In this document: positions 27,479-38,691 of the stretch, piece after piece
Layout of the letters: each line of letters begins with the position of its first letter
How positions within the stretch are numbered: position 1 is the first letter of the stretch
Assembly: GCF_011516885.1 (NCBI RefSeq)
Contig: NZ_WOTD01000010.1
Span: 19,051 to 83,050 of the forward strand
Direction: 5' to 3'
Source of the DNA: Acetobacter lambici
GTDB lineage: Bacteria; Pseudomonadota; Alphaproteobacteria; Acetobacterales; Acetobacteraceae
DNA: 64,000 nt
Program-made: the position numbers and the translations under genes
The notes under the pieces: generated by a model
The model's input: only the letters and a program-made list of their open reading frames with translations
Databases searched by the model: none
Told to the model about the DNA's origin: nothing

Positions 27479-28933
27479 ATGATTGAAAATTTTGAATTCG
27501 GGCGTCTGGTCGTTATTGGAGACCTGCTGCTGGACCAGTACGTTTTTGGAACAGTGGAGCGTATCTCGCCCGAGGCCCCTGTGCCCGTCCTGCGCAAGGC
27601 GCGCCAGAGCGCGGTCCCCGGTGGGGCGGCCAATGTGGCGGTCAACGCAGCGGCACTGGGCTGCACGGTCAGCCTGATTGGCGTTGTGGGGGACGATGAG
27701 AACGCCCAAACCCTGCGCCACGCCCTGAGCACATGGCCCAACATTAACGTGGACGGGCTGGTAACGGAGCCCGGATGGGCCACCATTTCCAAAATGCGGG
27801 TGGTCAGCGGGCACCAGCAGATCGTGCGGATTGACGATGAAACCCTTATCGACTTCTCCCCCACCACCCAGAGCAGCCTGATCGCGCAGGGCATTGCCGC
27901 CCTTAGCAACGCGGATGTGCTGATCTGCTCGGATTACGCCAAGGGTGTTCTGTCCGACCCGGTGTTGCAGGCCGTTATCGGGCATGCACGGGCCAGCAAC
28001 ATTCCCGTTATCGTGGACCCCAAGCGCAAGACCTTTGCCGCCTATCGCGGGGCCAGCCTGATTACCCCCAACCGGGCGGAAATGGCGGTTGCCACGGGCC
28101 TGCCCCTGCACACGAACGAGGAGGTGGAACAGGCCGCGCGCGTAGCCTCCGAACAGTTCGGGGGGGATGTGCTGATCACCCGCTCCGAGGAGGGCATGAC
28201 CCTGTGGCAGCGCAACGGGCATATCCGCCATCAGGTCGCGCGCAAGTCCGAGGTTTATGATGTCTCTGGCGCGGGGGATGCGGTGGTCGCCACCATTGGC
28301 AGTGTGCTCTCCGCCGGGCAGGATCTGGATACGGCCATTGTTATTGCCACGGTCGCGGCCTCCATTGCCGTAAGCAAGCTGGGCACGGCAGCTGTAACCC
28401 GGGCCGAACTGGGCGAGGAGCTCAAGGAGGACAACCTCGATACGGGCCTTATCGCCACATGGCCGCAGGCTATCGCGGTCATGCGCCGGTGGCACCAGCA
28501 TGGGGCCAGTGTTGTGTTCACCAATGGTTGTTTTGACCTGCTGCATCCGGGGCATGTCTCCCTCCTGCACGCGGCGGCGCAAAAGGGGGACAAGCTGGTT
28601 GTAGCCATTAACAGCGACGCCTCCGTCCGCAGGCTAAAAGGCCCGACCCGACCCGTGCAGGACGAAATGGCCCGCGCCACCGTCATCCGCGCCCTGCGCG
28701 ATGTGGACATGGTGGTTATTTTTGATCAGGACACACCGCTGGAGCTGATTACCGCACTCAAGCCCGATGTGCTGGTCAAGGGGGCGGACTATACGGAGGA
28801 CACCGTGGTCGGGGCGGATGTGGTCAAGGCCGCCGGAGGCCGGGTGGAACTGGTCTCGCTGGTGGAAGGTTGCTCAACCAGCAATCTGGTACGAAAAATG
28901 AACACACCCCACGCCACCTCCTCCAATGCCTGA
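27479..28933 (+). CDS. hldE: Bifunctional heptose 7-phosphate kinase / heptose 1-phosphate adenylyltransferase
   Basis: 484 residues, full length. The N-terminal PfkB-type kinase (about 1-320) has 'VIGDLLLDQYVFGTVERISPEAP', 'GGAANVAVNAAALG' and 'DVSGAGDAVVATI' with the catalytic Asp. The C-terminal nucleotidyltransferase (about 345-484) begins 'VVFTNGCFDLLHPGHVSLL' (HxGH motif). It performs two steps of ADP-heptose synthesis for LPS. The downstream AGE gene starts inside its last codons (eight-base overlap), so translation is coupled. Confidence 0.97.
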   Translation: MIENFEFGRLVVIGDLLLDQYVFGTVERISPEAPVPVLRKARQSAVPGGAANVAVNAAALGCTVSLIGVVGDDENAQTLRHALSTWPNINVDGLVTEPGWATISKMRVVSGHQQIVRIDDETLIDFSPTTQSSLIAQGIAALSNADVLICSDYAKGVLSDPVLQAVIGHARASNIPVIVDPKRKTFAAYRGASLITPNRAEMAVATGLPLHTNEEVEQAARVASEQFGGDVLITRSEEGMTLWQRNGHIRHQVARKSEVYDVSGAGDAVVATIGSVLSAGQDLDTAIVIATVAASIAVSKLGTAAVTRAELGEELKEDNLDTGLIATWPQAIAVMRRWHQHGASVVFTNGCFDLLHPGHVSLLHAAAQKGDKLVVAINSDASVRRLKGPTRPVQDEMARATVIRALRDVDMVVIFDQDTPLELITALKPDVLVKGADYTEDTVVGADVVKAAGGRVELVSLVEGCSTSNLVRKMNTPHATSSNA

Positions 28934-30110
28934 CGCCCCGGCACAACCCGCCCGCCACCCATGGCGCACATGGCTGGTGGGGCACGCACTCCCCTTGTGG
29001 AGCGGCACTGGCTACAACCCCGCCCGCCACCTGTACCATGAGCGGCTGACATTTGACGCCACCCCCCTGCCCGTGCCCCACCTGCGCCTTATGGTGCAGG
29101 CCCGCCAGATTGCCACCTTCTGCCAGGCCAGACTGGATGGTGTTTTTAACGCAGCAGACAACGCCCTGCGCACACTGGCGGAAGTGCAGGCGCGCTACTG
29201 GCAGGCGGATGGGCAACCGGGCTGGGTCTTCGCACTGGGGCCGGATGGCCGCCCCTCCAGCACCGTGCGCGACCTGTATGCCCACGCCTTTATCCTGTTC
29301 GCCCACGCATGGGCCTACCGCCTGAGCGGTGACCGGGCACTGCTAACCGTCGCGCAAAAAACCGTGGAGGACGTGGAGCGCATTTTTCACGCCCCCCATG
29401 GCGGTTTTGCCGATGCCGTGCCAGCCCCAGACGCCACACGCCGCCAGAACCCGCACATGCACCTGCTGGAGGCGTATCTGGCTCTTTTTGAGGTCACAGC
29501 GGATCAGTTCTATCTGGACCGGGCACGACCACTGGTCGCACTGGCCCTCGACCACTTTATCAGCCCACATTCAGGCCTGCTGCTGGAGTTTTTTGGCCCC
29601 GACTGGACGCCGTGCAAGGCCTATGGCCAAAACCCGGTGGAACCGGGCCACCTGTTCGAGTGGTCATGGCTGCTGGGCACCTATGCCCGCCTCCACCCCA
29701 CGGATGCGCAGACCACACGCCTGCGCAATGTTGCCGGGCACCTGTTCCAGTCCGGCAGGCAGTATGGTGTAACCCACCAGCTTGTGCGCGACGGCATAAT
29801 GGATGATGGCACGCTCACCCACACCAGCACCCGCATATGGCCCCAGACCGAACTGCTGCGCCTGCTGGCAAGCAGGCAGACAGAGGGCACAAACCACGCA
29901 GCGACAACGGCAGCAATGGCGGAGGCCGGGCTACTGCACACCCTGAGCCGGACTTTTTTGGCTACCTTTGCGCCAGCACATCTGCATGGCGGCTGGATCG
30001 ACCGCATGGACGCAGACGGTACCGTGGCGGTGGACCACATGCCTGCAAGCTCGCTTTACCATATTTACGGCGCGGCAAGGGCGCTGCTGGCACTGCCCAC
30101 GCAACCCTGA
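28926..30110 (+). CDS. AGE family sugar epimerase/isomerase
   Basis: 394 residues of the N-acylglucosamine 2-epimerase (alpha/alpha-barrel) family. Conserved histidine blocks are 'LYAHAFILFAHAWAYRL', 'RQNPHMHLLEAYLALFE', 'EPGHLFEWSWLLGTYAR' and a late 'GGWIDRMD'. 'NPHMH' and 'EPGHLFEW' are typical of the mannose/mannose-6-phosphate isomerase side rather than N-acetylglucosamine epimerases. Overlap with hldE implies it belongs to the heptose/LPS operon. The substrate is not proven: mannose-6-phosphate is a reasonable guess. Confidence 0.85.
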   Translation: MPDAPAQPARHPWRTWLVGHALPLWSGTGYNPARHLYHERLTFDATPLPVPHLRLMVQARQIATFCQARLDGVFNAADNALRTLAEVQARYWQADGQPGWVFALGPDGRPSSTVRDLYAHAFILFAHAWAYRLSGDRALLTVAQKTVEDVERIFHAPHGGFADAVPAPDATRRQNPHMHLLEAYLALFEVTADQFYLDRARPLVALALDHFISPHSGLLLEFFGPDWTPCKAYGQNPVEPGHLFEWSWLLGTYARLHPTDAQTTRLRNVAGHLFQSGRQYGVTHQLVRDGIMDDGTLTHTSTRIWPQTELLRLLASRQTEGTNHAATTAAMAEAGLLHTLSRTFLATFAPAHLHGGWIDRMDADGTVAVDHMPASSLYHIYGAARALLALPTQP

Positions 30111-30207
30111 ACACCCCGCCCCCAACACCTTGCGCGGCGTAAAGGGGGCACGGCCCACACAACAGACCGCCCAGCAAGCCCCCCGCTCTGTGCGGGGGAG
30201 ACTACTC

Positions 30208-31464
30208 TTAGGGCCGGTAGCGGAAGAGGTTCAGGTCCTCATAGGCAATGTCGGGCTTACGGTTGGACATAATATCCGCCAGCACACGGGCCGACCCACA
30301 GGCCATGGTCCAGCCCAGCGTGCCATGCCCCGTATTGGTGTACAGGTTGTCCAGCCCGGTGCGACCGATAATGGGCGTGCCGTCGGGGGTCATGGGACGC
30401 AGGCCGGTCCAGAACTGGGCGGCGGGCACGTTGCAGCAGTTGGGGAACAGGTCGGTAACCGAATGTTCCAGCGTTGCCCGGCGGGGGGCGCGCAGGCGGG
30501 TGCTAAAGCCCGCCAGTTCCGCCGTACCGCCCACACGCACCCGGTCACCCAACCGGGTAATGCCGATTTTAAAGGTCTCGTCCATAATGGTGGAAACCGG
30601 GGCACGGGCGGCATCGGTAATATCCGCCGTAAGGGAGTACCCCTTGACCGGGTAAATCGGCAGGTCCAGCCCCAGAGGCCGCACAAGGGCTGGGGAAAAA
30701 CTGCCCAGTGCCAGCACGTAGCTGTCGGCCGTAAGCACCCCACGAGATGTTTCCACCCCGCTAACACGCCCGCTTTCGCTCCGGATCTTGCGGATATCGG
30801 TGCTGTACAAAAAGGTCACGCCCGCAGCCGCGGCCATATCCGCCAGACGCTGGGAGAACTTGAAGGCATCCCCCGTCTCGTCCCCCGGCAGGCGCAGACC
30901 GCCTACGAGTTTGTCTGCCGAAGGGGCCAGCCCCGGTTCGGCCTGCACGCACTGCGCGGTGTTCAGTTCCTCGTACGGCACGTTGTACTGCTTGAGCACG
31001 GCAATATCCTGCGCCACGCCGTCCATCTGCTTTTGGGTGCGGAACACCTGCAAGGTGCCCTGCTGCCGGTCGTCATATTCAATGCCGGTTTCACGGCGCA
31101 GGTCGCACATGACGTCGCGGCTGTATTCGGCCAGCCGGACCATGCGGCCCTTATTGCGGTCATAGGCCGGGGTGTTGCAGTTTTCCAGCATCTGCACCAG
31201 CCACTTCCACAAATGCGGGTCGGGCATGGGCCAGAACACAAAGGGGCTGTACTTCATGAACAGCCATTTGACCGCCTTGAGCGGAATACCCGGCCCGGCC
31301 CAGGGGGAGGAATAACCGGGGGACACCTGCCCCGCATTGGCAAAGCTGGTCTCCAGCCCGGCACCGGGCTGACGGTCCACGACCGTGACCTCATGCCCCG
31401 CCTGCGCCAGATACCAGGCGGTTGTTACACCCACAACACCACTGCCCAGAACAAGAACCTTCAT
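30208..31464 (-). CDS. dadA: D-amino acid dehydrogenase
   Basis: 418 residues, the normal DadA length. The N-terminal FAD site is '[20 protein letters not shown]' and the C-terminal part has '[18 protein letters not shown]' and '[19 protein letters not shown]'. It oxidises D-alanine to pyruvate, passing electrons to the respiratory chain at the inner membrane. It lies 29 bases after alr, matching the catabolic dad operon layout (racemase plus dehydrogenase, with the racemase here first). A GC-rich hairpin at about 30180-30200 follows it. Confidence 0.96.
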   Translation of the reverse strand: MKVLVLGSGVVGVTTAWYLAQAGHEVTVVDRQPGAGLETSFANAGQVSPGYSSPWAGPGIPLKAVKWLFMKYSPFVFWPMPDPHLWKWLVQMLENCNTPAYDRNKGRMVRLAEYSRDVMCDLRRETGIEYDDRQQGTLQVFRTQKQMDGVAQDIAVLKQYNVPYEELNTAQCVQAEPGLAPSADKLVGGLRLPGDETGDAFKFSQRLADMAAAAGVTFLYSTDIRKIRSESGRVSGVETSRGVLTADSYVLALGSFSPALVRPLGLDLPIYPVKGYSLTADITDAARAPVSTIMDETFKIGITRLGDRVRVGGTAELAGFSTRLRAPRRATLEHSVTDLFPNCCNVPAAQFWTGLRPMTPDGTPIIGRTGLDNLYTNTGHGTLGWTMACGSARVLADIMSNRKPDIAYEDLNLFRYRP

Positions 31465-31493
31465 GATCCTACTCTTTCCCTGCTGTTCTGCCC

Positions 31494-32630
31494 TCAGGCA
31501 GTGCGCGTATAATTGCGATGATAGCGATGCCCGAGCGATGTCAGGACTTCGTAGCCGATCGTACCTTCGGCGCGGGCCACATCGTCCACGCCGTATGTGT
31601 CGTTCAGAAGGTCCACCATGCCGTCAGCCTCAAGCTGGCCTTGCGGAATGGCGGAAATATCCACGGTCATGGAATCCATGGAAATGCGGCCCAGTATGGG
31701 CAGGGGCAGCCCGCCAAACCACACAAGACCATTGGCGCGGGCGCGCACAAAACCATCCGCATAGCCCACGGCAATGGTAGCCACGCGGCATGGCCCCTCG
31801 GCCTGCCATGTCAGCCCGTAACCCACGCGGTCGCCCTTGCTGAGTGTGCGGGTCTGCAACACATGGGCCTTAAGCCCCACAACCGGACGCAGGGGGTTGG
31901 GTTCGTCCGGGTGAGGAGCCACGCCATACAGTGCCGCACCGGGGCGGACGAGGCCAAAATGGTAATCCGGCCCCAAGAATACACCCGAGGAAGCCGCAAG
32001 GCTAAGGGGGGCAGATACGGGTAGCTGGGCCGCATACGCCACCAGCCGGGCAGCCTGCTCGGCATTGGCAGGGTTTGCCCGCTCATCCGCGCAGGCCAGA
32101 TGGCTCATGACCAGTTGTACATCCAGCCCATCCAGCAGGTCGGGGTTTGCGGCAATCTGGGCCACATCCTGCGTGGACAGGCCAAAGCGGGACATGCCCG
32201 TATCCAGTTGCAGCACAACGCCAATACGCCGCTGCTGCGCGCGTGCCACGGCACGGACCCAGCCAATCTGTTCCAGACTGTTCAGCACCGGGCGCAGATT
32301 GTGCGCCAGACAGGCTTCCACCGCATCGGGCCGGGGGCCGTGCAATACGGTAATGCCCGCCTGCGCACCCACATGCGGGCGCAGGGCCAGCCCCTCGTCC
32401 ACATGAGCAACAAAAAACTGCGTAGCCCCGGCAGCAGCCAGAACTGGCGCCACCTGTGCGGCCCCCAGCCCATAGGCATCGGCCTTGACCACAGCCGCGC
32501 ACACCGCATTGGGCGCGCGGGCCACGACCTGCCTGTAATTATGGGCCACCGCGTCCAGATTAACGCTCAGGACCGCTCCAGCGCGTTGTGCGGGCCAGCC
32601 AGCATGAACGGGGGTGGGTGCATGGGTCAC
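31494..32630 (-). CDS. alr: Alanine racemase
   Basis: 378 residues. The PLP lysine is in '[12 protein letters not shown]' (about 48) and the C-terminal catalytic tyrosine is in '[10 protein letters not shown]' (about 277). The pattern '[12 protein letters not shown]' is also typical. It interconverts L- and D-alanine. Given dadA directly downstream and a divergent Lrp-type regulator it is probably the catabolic DadX-type enzyme, though it could also supply D-alanine for peptidoglycan. Confidence 0.95.
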   Translation of the reverse strand: MTHAPTPVHAGWPAQRAGAVLSVNLDAVAHNYRQVVARAPNAVCAAVVKADAYGLGAAQVAPVLAAAGATQFFVAHVDEGLALRPHVGAQAGITVLHGPRPDAVEACLAHNLRPVLNSLEQIGWVRAVARAQQRRIGVVLQLDTGMSRFGLSTQDVAQIAANPDLLDGLDVQLVMSHLACADERANPANAEQAARLVAYAAQLPVSAPLSLAASSGVFLGPDYHFGLVRPGAALYGVAPHPDEPNPLRPVVGLKAHVLQTRTLSKGDRVGYGLTWQAEGPCRVATIAVGYADGFVRARANGLVWFGGLPLPILGRISMDSMTVDISAIPQGQLEADGMVDLLNDTYGVDDVARAEGTIGYEVLTSLGHRYHRNYTRTA

Positions 32631-32726
32631 GACAAATATCCGTTCTGTTACGGTATCAGAATTTTACCGCACTCTTTATGGCATATCCTGCCATTATGGT
32701 GCATGATCTGGGCGTTTTCTTTTTAT

Positions 32727-32749
32727 TTTTGCACAATATTGCGCCAAAA
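32727..32749. promoter_or_regulatory. Lrp/AsnC-type operator
   Basis: A near-palindrome centred on CAATATTG (32734-32741), with flanking GC-A and C-GC and outer TTTT/AAAA, located between alr and the Lrp gene and 18 bases before the latter's ATG. Confidence 0.6.
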
Positions 32750-32767
32750 GGCCACAAAAGACAGATT

Positions 32768-33229
32768 ATGCCAGACCGCATTAATGAGGCCATACTCCGC
32801 CACCTGCGCCATGATGGCCGCCTGAGCAACGCCGAGTTGGCCGAGCGTATAGGACTTTCGCCCTCAGCCTGCCTACGCCGCGTTAAAATGCTGGAAAAAG
32901 AGGGAGTTATACGCGGGTATCAGGCCATTATCGCCCGCCGCAACGCGCCCCCCGTGGCCACGGTTATTGTGCAGATCACACTGGAACGCCAGACCGAGGA
33001 ATGCCTGCGCCGGTTTGAAAGCCGCATCCGCGAATGCCCGGACGTAAAGGAATGTTACCTGATGACGGGAGATGCCGACTATCTGCTCCGGGTAGAAGCG
33101 CGCGACATGCAGGATTACGAACGCATCCATAAGGAGGAATTGTCCCGCCTGCCCGGCGTTGTGCGGATCCAGAGCAATTTTGCCATCCGCCCCATTGTGC
33201 AGCAGGAAAAAGGGCAGACTGGCGGGTAG
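32768..33229 (+). CDS. Lrp/AsnC family transcriptional regulator
   Basis: 153 residues. The N-terminal winged helix-turn-helix is 'INEAILRHLRHDGRLSNAEL' then 'AERIGLSPSACLRRVKMLEK'. The C-terminal RAM domain ('PDVKECYLMTGDADYLLRVEARDMQDY') binds small effectors, usually amino acids. The protein-like part starts at this ATG; upstream in-frame codons are the promoter. It is divergent from alr-dadA and most likely controls D-alanine catabolism in response to alanine (inference). Confidence 0.93.
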   Translation: MPDRINEAILRHLRHDGRLSNAELAERIGLSPSACLRRVKMLEKEGVIRGYQAIIARRNAPPVATVIVQITLERQTEECLRRFESRIRECPDVKECYLMTGDADYLLRVEARDMQDYERIHKEELSRLPGVVRIQSNFAIRPIVQQEKGQTGG

Positions 33230-33240
33230 GCCGGAAGAGC

Positions 33241-33275
33241 CAAAAAAAACCTGTCAGGGTGCCCCCCAACAGGTT
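33241..33275 (-). terminator. Terminator of the rimP-nusA-infB-rbfA operon
   Basis: AACCTGT (33248-33254) pairs with ACAGGTT (33269-33275); on the minus strand eight T follow. It lies 40 bases past the rbfA stop. Confidence 0.85.
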
Positions 33276-33315
33276 CTTCAAAAAACGGCTTTTAAGCCTG
33301 CATTTGCAGATGAAC

Positions 33316-33780
33316 TCAGTCTTCGTCCGGCTGGTTCTTATCCGCGCTGCCAAGGTCACGCTGGACTTCGGGCAGACGGAGCAGCGAATCCACATGCATG
33401 GCCGTATCCAGTGCTGTATCGGGCTGGAAGTGCAGCTCGGGCACCGTGCGGACGGTCAGCTTGTGGGCAAGCTGTGTGCGCAGCCACGGGGCAACCCGCT
33501 TGAGACCGGGCAGAAGTGCTGCCACATCGCTCCGCCCCAGCCGGGTAACAAACACAGTGGCATGCTTGAAGTCAGGCGCAAGTCGTACTTCGGTCACTGT
33601 AATGGCAACATCGGACAGATCCGGGTCACGGAATGTGGTGCGGGCGAACAGTTCCGCCAGAACGCGCCGCACTTCTTCCCCTACCCGCAACTGCCGCTGC
33701 GATGGGCCAGATGAGGAAAGACCGGCGATGTAGTCCGCCGGTCCCCCTGTTTTACTGCCTGATCCTTGGCGACGACTCAT
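33316..33780 (-). CDS. rbfA: Ribosome-binding factor A
   Basis: 154 residues. The KH-like core is '[20 protein letters not shown]', '[19 protein letters not shown]'-type strands and '[22 protein letters not shown]'. It binds the 30S subunit and helps 16S rRNA 5'-end maturation, especially in the cold. The start overlaps the infB stop by four bases. It is the last gene of the operon; truB and rpsO, which often follow, are absent here. Confidence 0.95.
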   Translation of the reverse strand: MSRRQGSGSKTGGPADYIAGLSSSGPSQRQLRVGEEVRRVLAELFARTTFRDPDLSDVAITVTEVRLAPDFKHATVFVTRLGRSDVAALLPGLKRVAPWLRTQLAHKLTVRTVPELHFQPDTALDTAMHVDSLLRLPEVQRDLGSADKNQPDED

Positions 33781-36452
33781 GCTGGAATTAACTCGCTTTC
33801 AAAGCATTCCACCACATCGCCTTCGCGCAGATCGTTGTAGCCTGCAAAGGAAAGACCACATTCGTAACCTTTGGTCACTTCCTTCTGGTCGTCCTTGAAG
33901 CGCTTGAGCTGGCTCAGATCACCTTCATGGATCACCACGCCATCACGCAGCAGACGCACGCCACAGCCACGTTTGACAACACCGTCGGTTACAAAGCAAC
34001 CGGCCACCTTGCCAACCTTGCTGATTTCGAAAACCTTGCGGATTTCGGCGTAGCCAAGGAACTTTTCGCGATGCTTGGGTGCCATCTTGCCACGTACGAG
34101 CAGCTCCACGTCGTCCGCCACCTGATAGATGATGGAGTAGTAGTGGATGTCCACCCCTTCACGCTGGGCCAGAAGCCGCGCCTGAGAGGTTGCACGCACG
34201 TTAAAGGCGATAATGACCGCATCCGACGCCTTGGCAAGCTGCACATCACTTTCCGTGATCTGACCGACCGAGGCATTCAGGACGCGTACGCCCACTTCTT
34301 CGTTAGCCAGCTTGAGCACTGTGGTCTGGAGTGCTTCGGCCGAGCCCTGCACGTCCGCCTTGATAAGGACAGACACTTCCTTTTGCACACCGGCCTGAAT
34401 ACGGGCCAGCATCTGATCAAGCGTGCCACGGGCGGCAACCTGCCCGGCAACCTGATGTTCCTTCAGCTTGCGCTGACGGAACTCGGAAATTTCGCGGGCA
34501 CGGTTTTCGTTTTCCACGACCACAAACGGTGCGCCAGCAGCGGGAACCCCGGACAGACCCAGAATTTCCACCGGCATGGACGGACCAGCAACGTCTACCT
34601 GACGACCACGATCATCAACCAGAGCGCGCACACGGCCCCACTCAGCACCGGCGACCACAATGTCACCCTTGCGGAGCGTACCTTTCTGCACCAGCACGGA
34701 AGCAACCGAACCGCGACCACGGTCCAGACGGCTTTCAATAACCGCACCTTCGGCTGCGCGTTCCGGGTTAGCCTGAAGTTCCAGAATTTCCGCCTGAAGC
34801 AGAATACCTTCTTCCAGCTTGTCCAGCCCGGTGCGCTGGCGTGCGGACACTTCAATGTCCATCACGTCACCACCCATGGATTCGACCACAATCTCGTGCT
34901 GCAGCAGATCCTGCCGCACGCGCTCGGGCTTGGCACCCGGCTTGTCCATCTTGTTGATGGCAATGATCATGGGCACATTGGCCGCCTTGGCGTGCTTGAT
35001 GGCCTCGATCGTCTGCGGCATCACGCCGTCATCAGCTGCCACCACCAGTACGACCACATCCGTAATGGACGCGCCACGGGCACGCATGGCCGTAAAGGCC
35101 TCATGTCCGGGTGTATCCAAGAAGGTGATCTTCGCACCGGATTCCAGTGTGACCTGATAAGCCCCGATGTGCTGGGTAATGCCACCGGCTTCACCCGCTG
35201 CCACGTCCGTGGTGCGCAGTGCGTCCAGCAGGGAGGTCTTGCCGTGATCGACATGCCCCATGATCGTAACCACGGGCGGACGGGGCTGCATATCGTCGGT
35301 CGCGTCTTCCACGCCTTCAATACCCAGTTCCACATCCGCTTCGGACACGCGGCGTACGCGGTGGCCGAATTCTTCCACCACCAGTTCCGCCGTATCGGCA
35401 TCAATGCTCTGGGTTACGGTTGCCATAACGCCCATTTTCATGAGCGCCTTGATCACCTCACCCTGACGGGCCGCCATACGGTTGGCCAGTTCCTGCACCG
35501 TAATTGTTTCGGGCAGAATAACGTCACGCACAACCTTGACCTGATCGGATCGCAGGCGTTCCAGTTCGGCCTGACGGCGCTCACGTTCACGCTGGCGGCG
35601 TACGGAAGCGAGCGAACGGGTTTTGTCGTCATCCCCTTCAATCGCGGCCTGCACGTCAATCCGGCCTGCACGGCGGCCACCACCGGTGTCCCCCTTACGG
35701 CCACTGTTGTTCTTGCGTGGCGGCACGGCCTTGTTACGGGCTGGGCCACGGCGCTGCTCTTCCTCACCTTCGGTGCCACGGCCACTGCGCAGACGCAGGG
35801 TCTGGGCTGCACTGGCGTCCTTTTCCGCTGCGGGAGCCGCAGCAGGAGTGCGCGCAGGTGCCGCAGGCTTGAGCGGCTTGGCAGGCATGATCGCACGCTC
35901 GGCCAGCGGGCGCAGACGGCCAGCGGGGGGAGCGAGCGTGACTTCACCGGGGATCGGCACGGCGGACACAACAGGCGCCTTGACCTCGATCGGTTTGATC
36001 GAATCAATACGGGCCTTGCGGTCGGCATCGGTCGCGGCGGCCTCTTCGGCCTCGCGCTCTTCAGCCAGACGCTTGTCCTCTTCTTCCTTCCGGCGCGCTT
36101 CCTCAGCGGCGGAAAGAATACGAATCTTCTCGGCTTCGCGCCGTTCGGCATCACGCCGTTCGGCGTCTTCTGCCTCTTTTTTCTGTTCCTGAAGCACGCG
36201 CTGGCGCATTGCCAGTTCGGCTGCGGTCAGGGTACGGCCGCCGCCTGCGCGGGAACCACCGGAGCGCCCACCAGCGCCAGCCGGGGAAGGACCACGTTTT
36301 TTACGCACTTCCACCTGCACGACCTTTGAACGGCCATGACTGAAACTTTGCCGCACGGACCCGGCATCAACCGTCCGTCCGACCTCCGGACGCCCTGCCG
36401 GCCGAAGGGACAAACGCCCCTTACCCTGATCCTGATCCTTGCCTTCGCTCAT
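33777..36452 (-). CDS. infB: Translation initiation factor IF-2
   Basis: 891 residues. It has a long, charged, low-complexity N-terminus with an '[21 protein letters not shown]'-like helical stretch, then the IF2_N region '[20 protein letters not shown]'. The G domain starts near residue 398 with '[15 protein letters not shown]', then 'DTPGHEAF' and 'NKMDKPGA', followed by domains II-IV. It places initiator fMet-tRNA on the 30S subunit using GTP. It is coupled to both neighbours by four-base overlaps. Confidence 0.98.
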   Translation of the reverse strand: MSEGKDQDQGKGRLSLRPAGRPEVGRTVDAGSVRQSFSHGRSKVVQVEVRKKRGPSPAGAGGRSGGSRAGGGRTLTAAELAMRQRVLQEQKKEAEDAERRDAERREAEKIRILSAAEEARRKEEEDKRLAEEREAEEAAATDADRKARIDSIKPIEVKAPVVSAVPIPGEVTLAPPAGRLRPLAERAIMPAKPLKPAAPARTPAAAPAAEKDASAAQTLRLRSGRGTEGEEEQRRGPARNKAVPPRKNNSGRKGDTGGGRRAGRIDVQAAIEGDDDKTRSLASVRRQRERERRQAELERLRSDQVKVVRDVILPETITVQELANRMAARQGEVIKALMKMGVMATVTQSIDADTAELVVEEFGHRVRRVSEADVELGIEGVEDATDDMQPRPPVVTIMGHVDHGKTSLLDALRTTDVAAGEAGGITQHIGAYQVTLESGAKITFLDTPGHEAFTAMRARGASITDVVVLVVAADDGVMPQTIEAIKHAKAANVPMIIAINKMDKPGAKPERVRQDLLQHEIVVESMGGDVMDIEVSARQRTGLDKLEEGILLQAEILELQANPERAAEGAVIESRLDRGRGSVASVLVQKGTLRKGDIVVAGAEWGRVRALVDDRGRQVDVAGPSMPVEILGLSGVPAAGAPFVVVENENRAREISEFRQRKLKEHQVAGQVAARGTLDQMLARIQAGVQKEVSVLIKADVQGSAEALQTTVLKLANEEVGVRVLNASVGQITESDVQLAKASDAVIIAFNVRATSQARLLAQREGVDIHYYSIIYQVADDVELLVRGKMAPKHREKFLGYAEIRKVFEISKVGKVAGCFVTDGVVKRGCGVRLLRDGVVIHEGDLSQLKRFKDDQKEVTKGYECGLSFAGYNDLREGDVVECFESELIPA

Positions 36453-37099
36453 TGACCCGCCTGTTCACACCCATCCGCCGGAAAGGTCCGGCAGACCCGG
36501 GGATCGCCAACGGCCACCCCCGCAAAACGTCTGTTTTCACAACAAAGACGCGTAGCCAGCCCGCCGGCCGCCAGCGCCACATTCACAACACGTTCACGCC
36601 CAAAAACCTTAGCCAGTTCCTCGGACGACAACGCATCAACGACAGGAATATCCCGACCACCCGATATCAGGCGGTCCAGTTCTTCCCTGCTTCCGTCCGA
36701 TGCGTGAACGATAACAGCAGCACGACGCTGCATAACCCATTCGCGCACCTTAACGAAGCCACTAATGGCCTGACCGGCGCGTCGTGCCAGCCCAACCACT
36801 TCTATCATCCGCCGGTGCAGACCTACTTCCACCTGAGAGAGAAGATCTTCCGGCACCTTGACCTGCATCCGCGCAGAGCGTGCGAACACGCCGCGTTTGC
36901 AGGCCTGTTCTATCACATCCCGGCGGGCACTCAACCATATTCCCCGTCCCGGCAGACGCGCGTCCAGATCAGGGACGACTATGGATGAGGGTGAGATAAC
37001 AAACCGCACCATCTGAGCCGGAATGCCTTCCTCCCGCGTGACTGCGCACCTGCGGAGGCTGCCCTTCTCTTCTGCTGCTGGCAAGAAATCACCACCCAC
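36449..37099 (-). CDS. YlxR-type RNA-binding protein fused to an L7Ae-like domain
   Basis: 216 residues with two domains. The N-terminal part is the YlxR (DUF448) fold ('[20 protein letters not shown]' and '[17 protein letters not shown]'). The second half ('[20 protein letters not shown]' onward) resembles the ribosomal L7Ae/YlxQ family. In many bacteria these are two genes; fusion is usual in alphaproteobacteria. It lies between nusA and infB, as in most genomes, and probably binds RNA in transcription or translation. Confidence 0.9.
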   Translation of the reverse strand: MGGDFLPAAEEKGSLRRCAVTREEGIPAQMVRFVISPSSIVVPDLDARLPGRGIWLSARRDVIEQACKRGVFARSARMQVKVPEDLLSQVEVGLHRRMIEVVGLARRAGQAISGFVKVREWVMQRRAAVIVHASDGSREELDRLISGGRDIPVVDALSSEELAKVFGRERVVNVALAAGGLATRLCCENRRFAGVAVGDPRVCRTFPADGCEQAGQ

Positions 37100-37113
37100 C
37101 CTGTATCAAGGCC

Positions 37114-38661
37114 TCAGACGCCTGCCCCGCCTTCTGGCTCGGCTGAAGGAGTTGCACCCGCTTCATCCTCAAACCAGTGCGCACGCGCTGCCATGATAAT
37201 CTCATTGGCTGCGTCTTCTTCTATGGCATCCGCCCCCAGAATTTCGACCAGCTCATCGCCGGCCAGATCACCGAGGTCGTCCAGAGTTTTTACACCCTTT
37301 TCACCCAGTGTCACAAGCATCTGGTTGGTGAACACACCCATATTTGCAATATCGTCGGTAACACCAAGCTCCTGGCGGCGCTCATCCAGCTTTTCTTCCT
37401 GCCGGACAAGGTGGCCTTCGGCACGCTGTACCAGTTCCTGCACGACCGAGTCGTCAAACCCTTCGATGCCCACCAGTTCATCGGGGTCGGCAAATGCCAG
37501 TTCCTCGATGCTATGGTAGCCTTCGGTCACCAACAGGCCTGCAATCACATCATCCACGTCCAGTGCTTCAACGAACTGGCCGCTGCGACGACGGAATTCT
37601 TCCTGACGGCGTTCTGATTCTTCCGCTTCGGTCAGAATATCAATGTCCCAGCGTGTCAGCTGGCTGGCCAGACGCACGTTTTGCCCACGCCGACCAATGG
37701 CGAGGGAGAGCTGGTCGTCAGGCACAACAACTTCAACGCGCCCGGCTTCCTCGTCCATCACCACCTTGCTGACTTCAGCAGGGGCCAGCGCGTTCACCAC
37801 AAAGGTGGCGGCCTGCGGGCTCCAGGGAATGATGTCGATTTTTTCGCCCTGCAATTCGGCCACAACGGCCTGCACGCGGGAGCCGCGCATACCAACGCAG
37901 GCCCCGACGGGGTCAATGGAGGCATCGCGCGAGATCACGGCCATTTTAGCGCGGGACCCGGGGTCACGGGCAACAGCCTTGATTTCGATAATTCCGTCGT
38001 AGATTTCGGGCACTTCCTGCGCGAACAGCTTGGCCAGAAAGGCCGGATGCGTGCGGGAGAGGAAAATCTGCGGGCCGCGCGGTTCGTCACGCACATCATA
38101 GATGTAGGCGCGCACGCGGTCGGAGTTCCGGAATGTCTCACGCGGGATCAGTTCATCGCGGCGCAGCAGCGCCTCGGCGGAACCGATCTCGACCAGCAGG
38201 TTGCCGTATTCGGTCCGCTTGACGGTGCCGTTCACGATCTCGCCTACGCGGTCCTTGAATTCGTTATACTGGCGTTTACGTTCATATTCACGCACACGCT
38301 GCACAATAACCTGCTTGGCGGTCTGGGCCGCAATACGCCCGAAGTCGATCGGGGGCAGCGGGTCGATCAGATATTCGCCAGCCTGAATTTCGGGGCGGAA
38401 CTTGCGGGCGATGGAGAGCGCGATCTGCGCATCTTCATTTTCCACCACGTCCACAACTTCCGTCCAGCGGGAGAGGCGTACCTCGCCCGAACGGCGGTCG
38501 ATTGTGGCGCGAATGTCCTTTTCGTGCCCGTATTTGGCGCGGCCAGCTTTCTGGATGGCCTGCTCCATGGCCTCCAGAACCTCTTCACGATCAATGCCCT
38601 TTTCGCGCGAAACAGCGTCTGCCACCAGCAGCAGTTCAGGACGGGAAACGGAGGTATCCAT
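37114..38661 (-). CDS. nusA: Transcription elongation/termination factor NusA
   Basis: 515 residues. An N-terminal RNA polymerase-binding domain is followed by an S1 domain ('[20 protein letters not shown]', about 133), KH domains ('[19 protein letters not shown]' and '[16 protein letters not shown]'), and C-terminal helix-hairpin-helix repeats ('[19 protein letters not shown]' and a second copy). It modulates pausing, termination and antitermination. It starts 30 bases after rimP in the classical operon. Confidence 0.97.
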   Translation of the reverse strand: MDTSVSRPELLLVADAVSREKGIDREEVLEAMEQAIQKAGRAKYGHEKDIRATIDRRSGEVRLSRWTEVVDVVENEDAQIALSIARKFRPEIQAGEYLIDPLPPIDFGRIAAQTAKQVIVQRVREYERKRQYNEFKDRVGEIVNGTVKRTEYGNLLVEIGSAEALLRRDELIPRETFRNSDRVRAYIYDVRDEPRGPQIFLSRTHPAFLAKLFAQEVPEIYDGIIEIKAVARDPGSRAKMAVISRDASIDPVGACVGMRGSRVQAVVAELQGEKIDIIPWSPQAATFVVNALAPAEVSKVVMDEEAGRVEVVVPDDQLSLAIGRRGQNVRLASQLTRWDIDILTEAEESERRQEEFRRRSGQFVEALDVDDVIAGLLVTEGYHSIEELAFADPDELVGIEGFDDSVVQELVQRAEGHLVRQEEKLDERRQELGVTDDIANMGVFTNQMLVTLGEKGVKTLDDLGDLAGDELVEILGADAIEEDAANEIIMAARAHWFEDEAGATPSAEPEGGAGV

Positions 38662-38691
38662 GCTCTCAGCTCTCCAAAACAGGCAGCTTTA

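Noticed and set aside
26054..28582. Minus-strand open frame of 842 codons opposite hldD and hldE
   Set aside because: The proteins on the plus strand carry complete family motifs. The antisense frame has a His/Gly/Gln-rich composition typical of reverse-complement reading of GC3-rich genes.
33927..36329. Plus-strand open frame of 800 codons opposite infB
   Set aside because: Shadow of infB; no domain logic, and infB motifs are intact.
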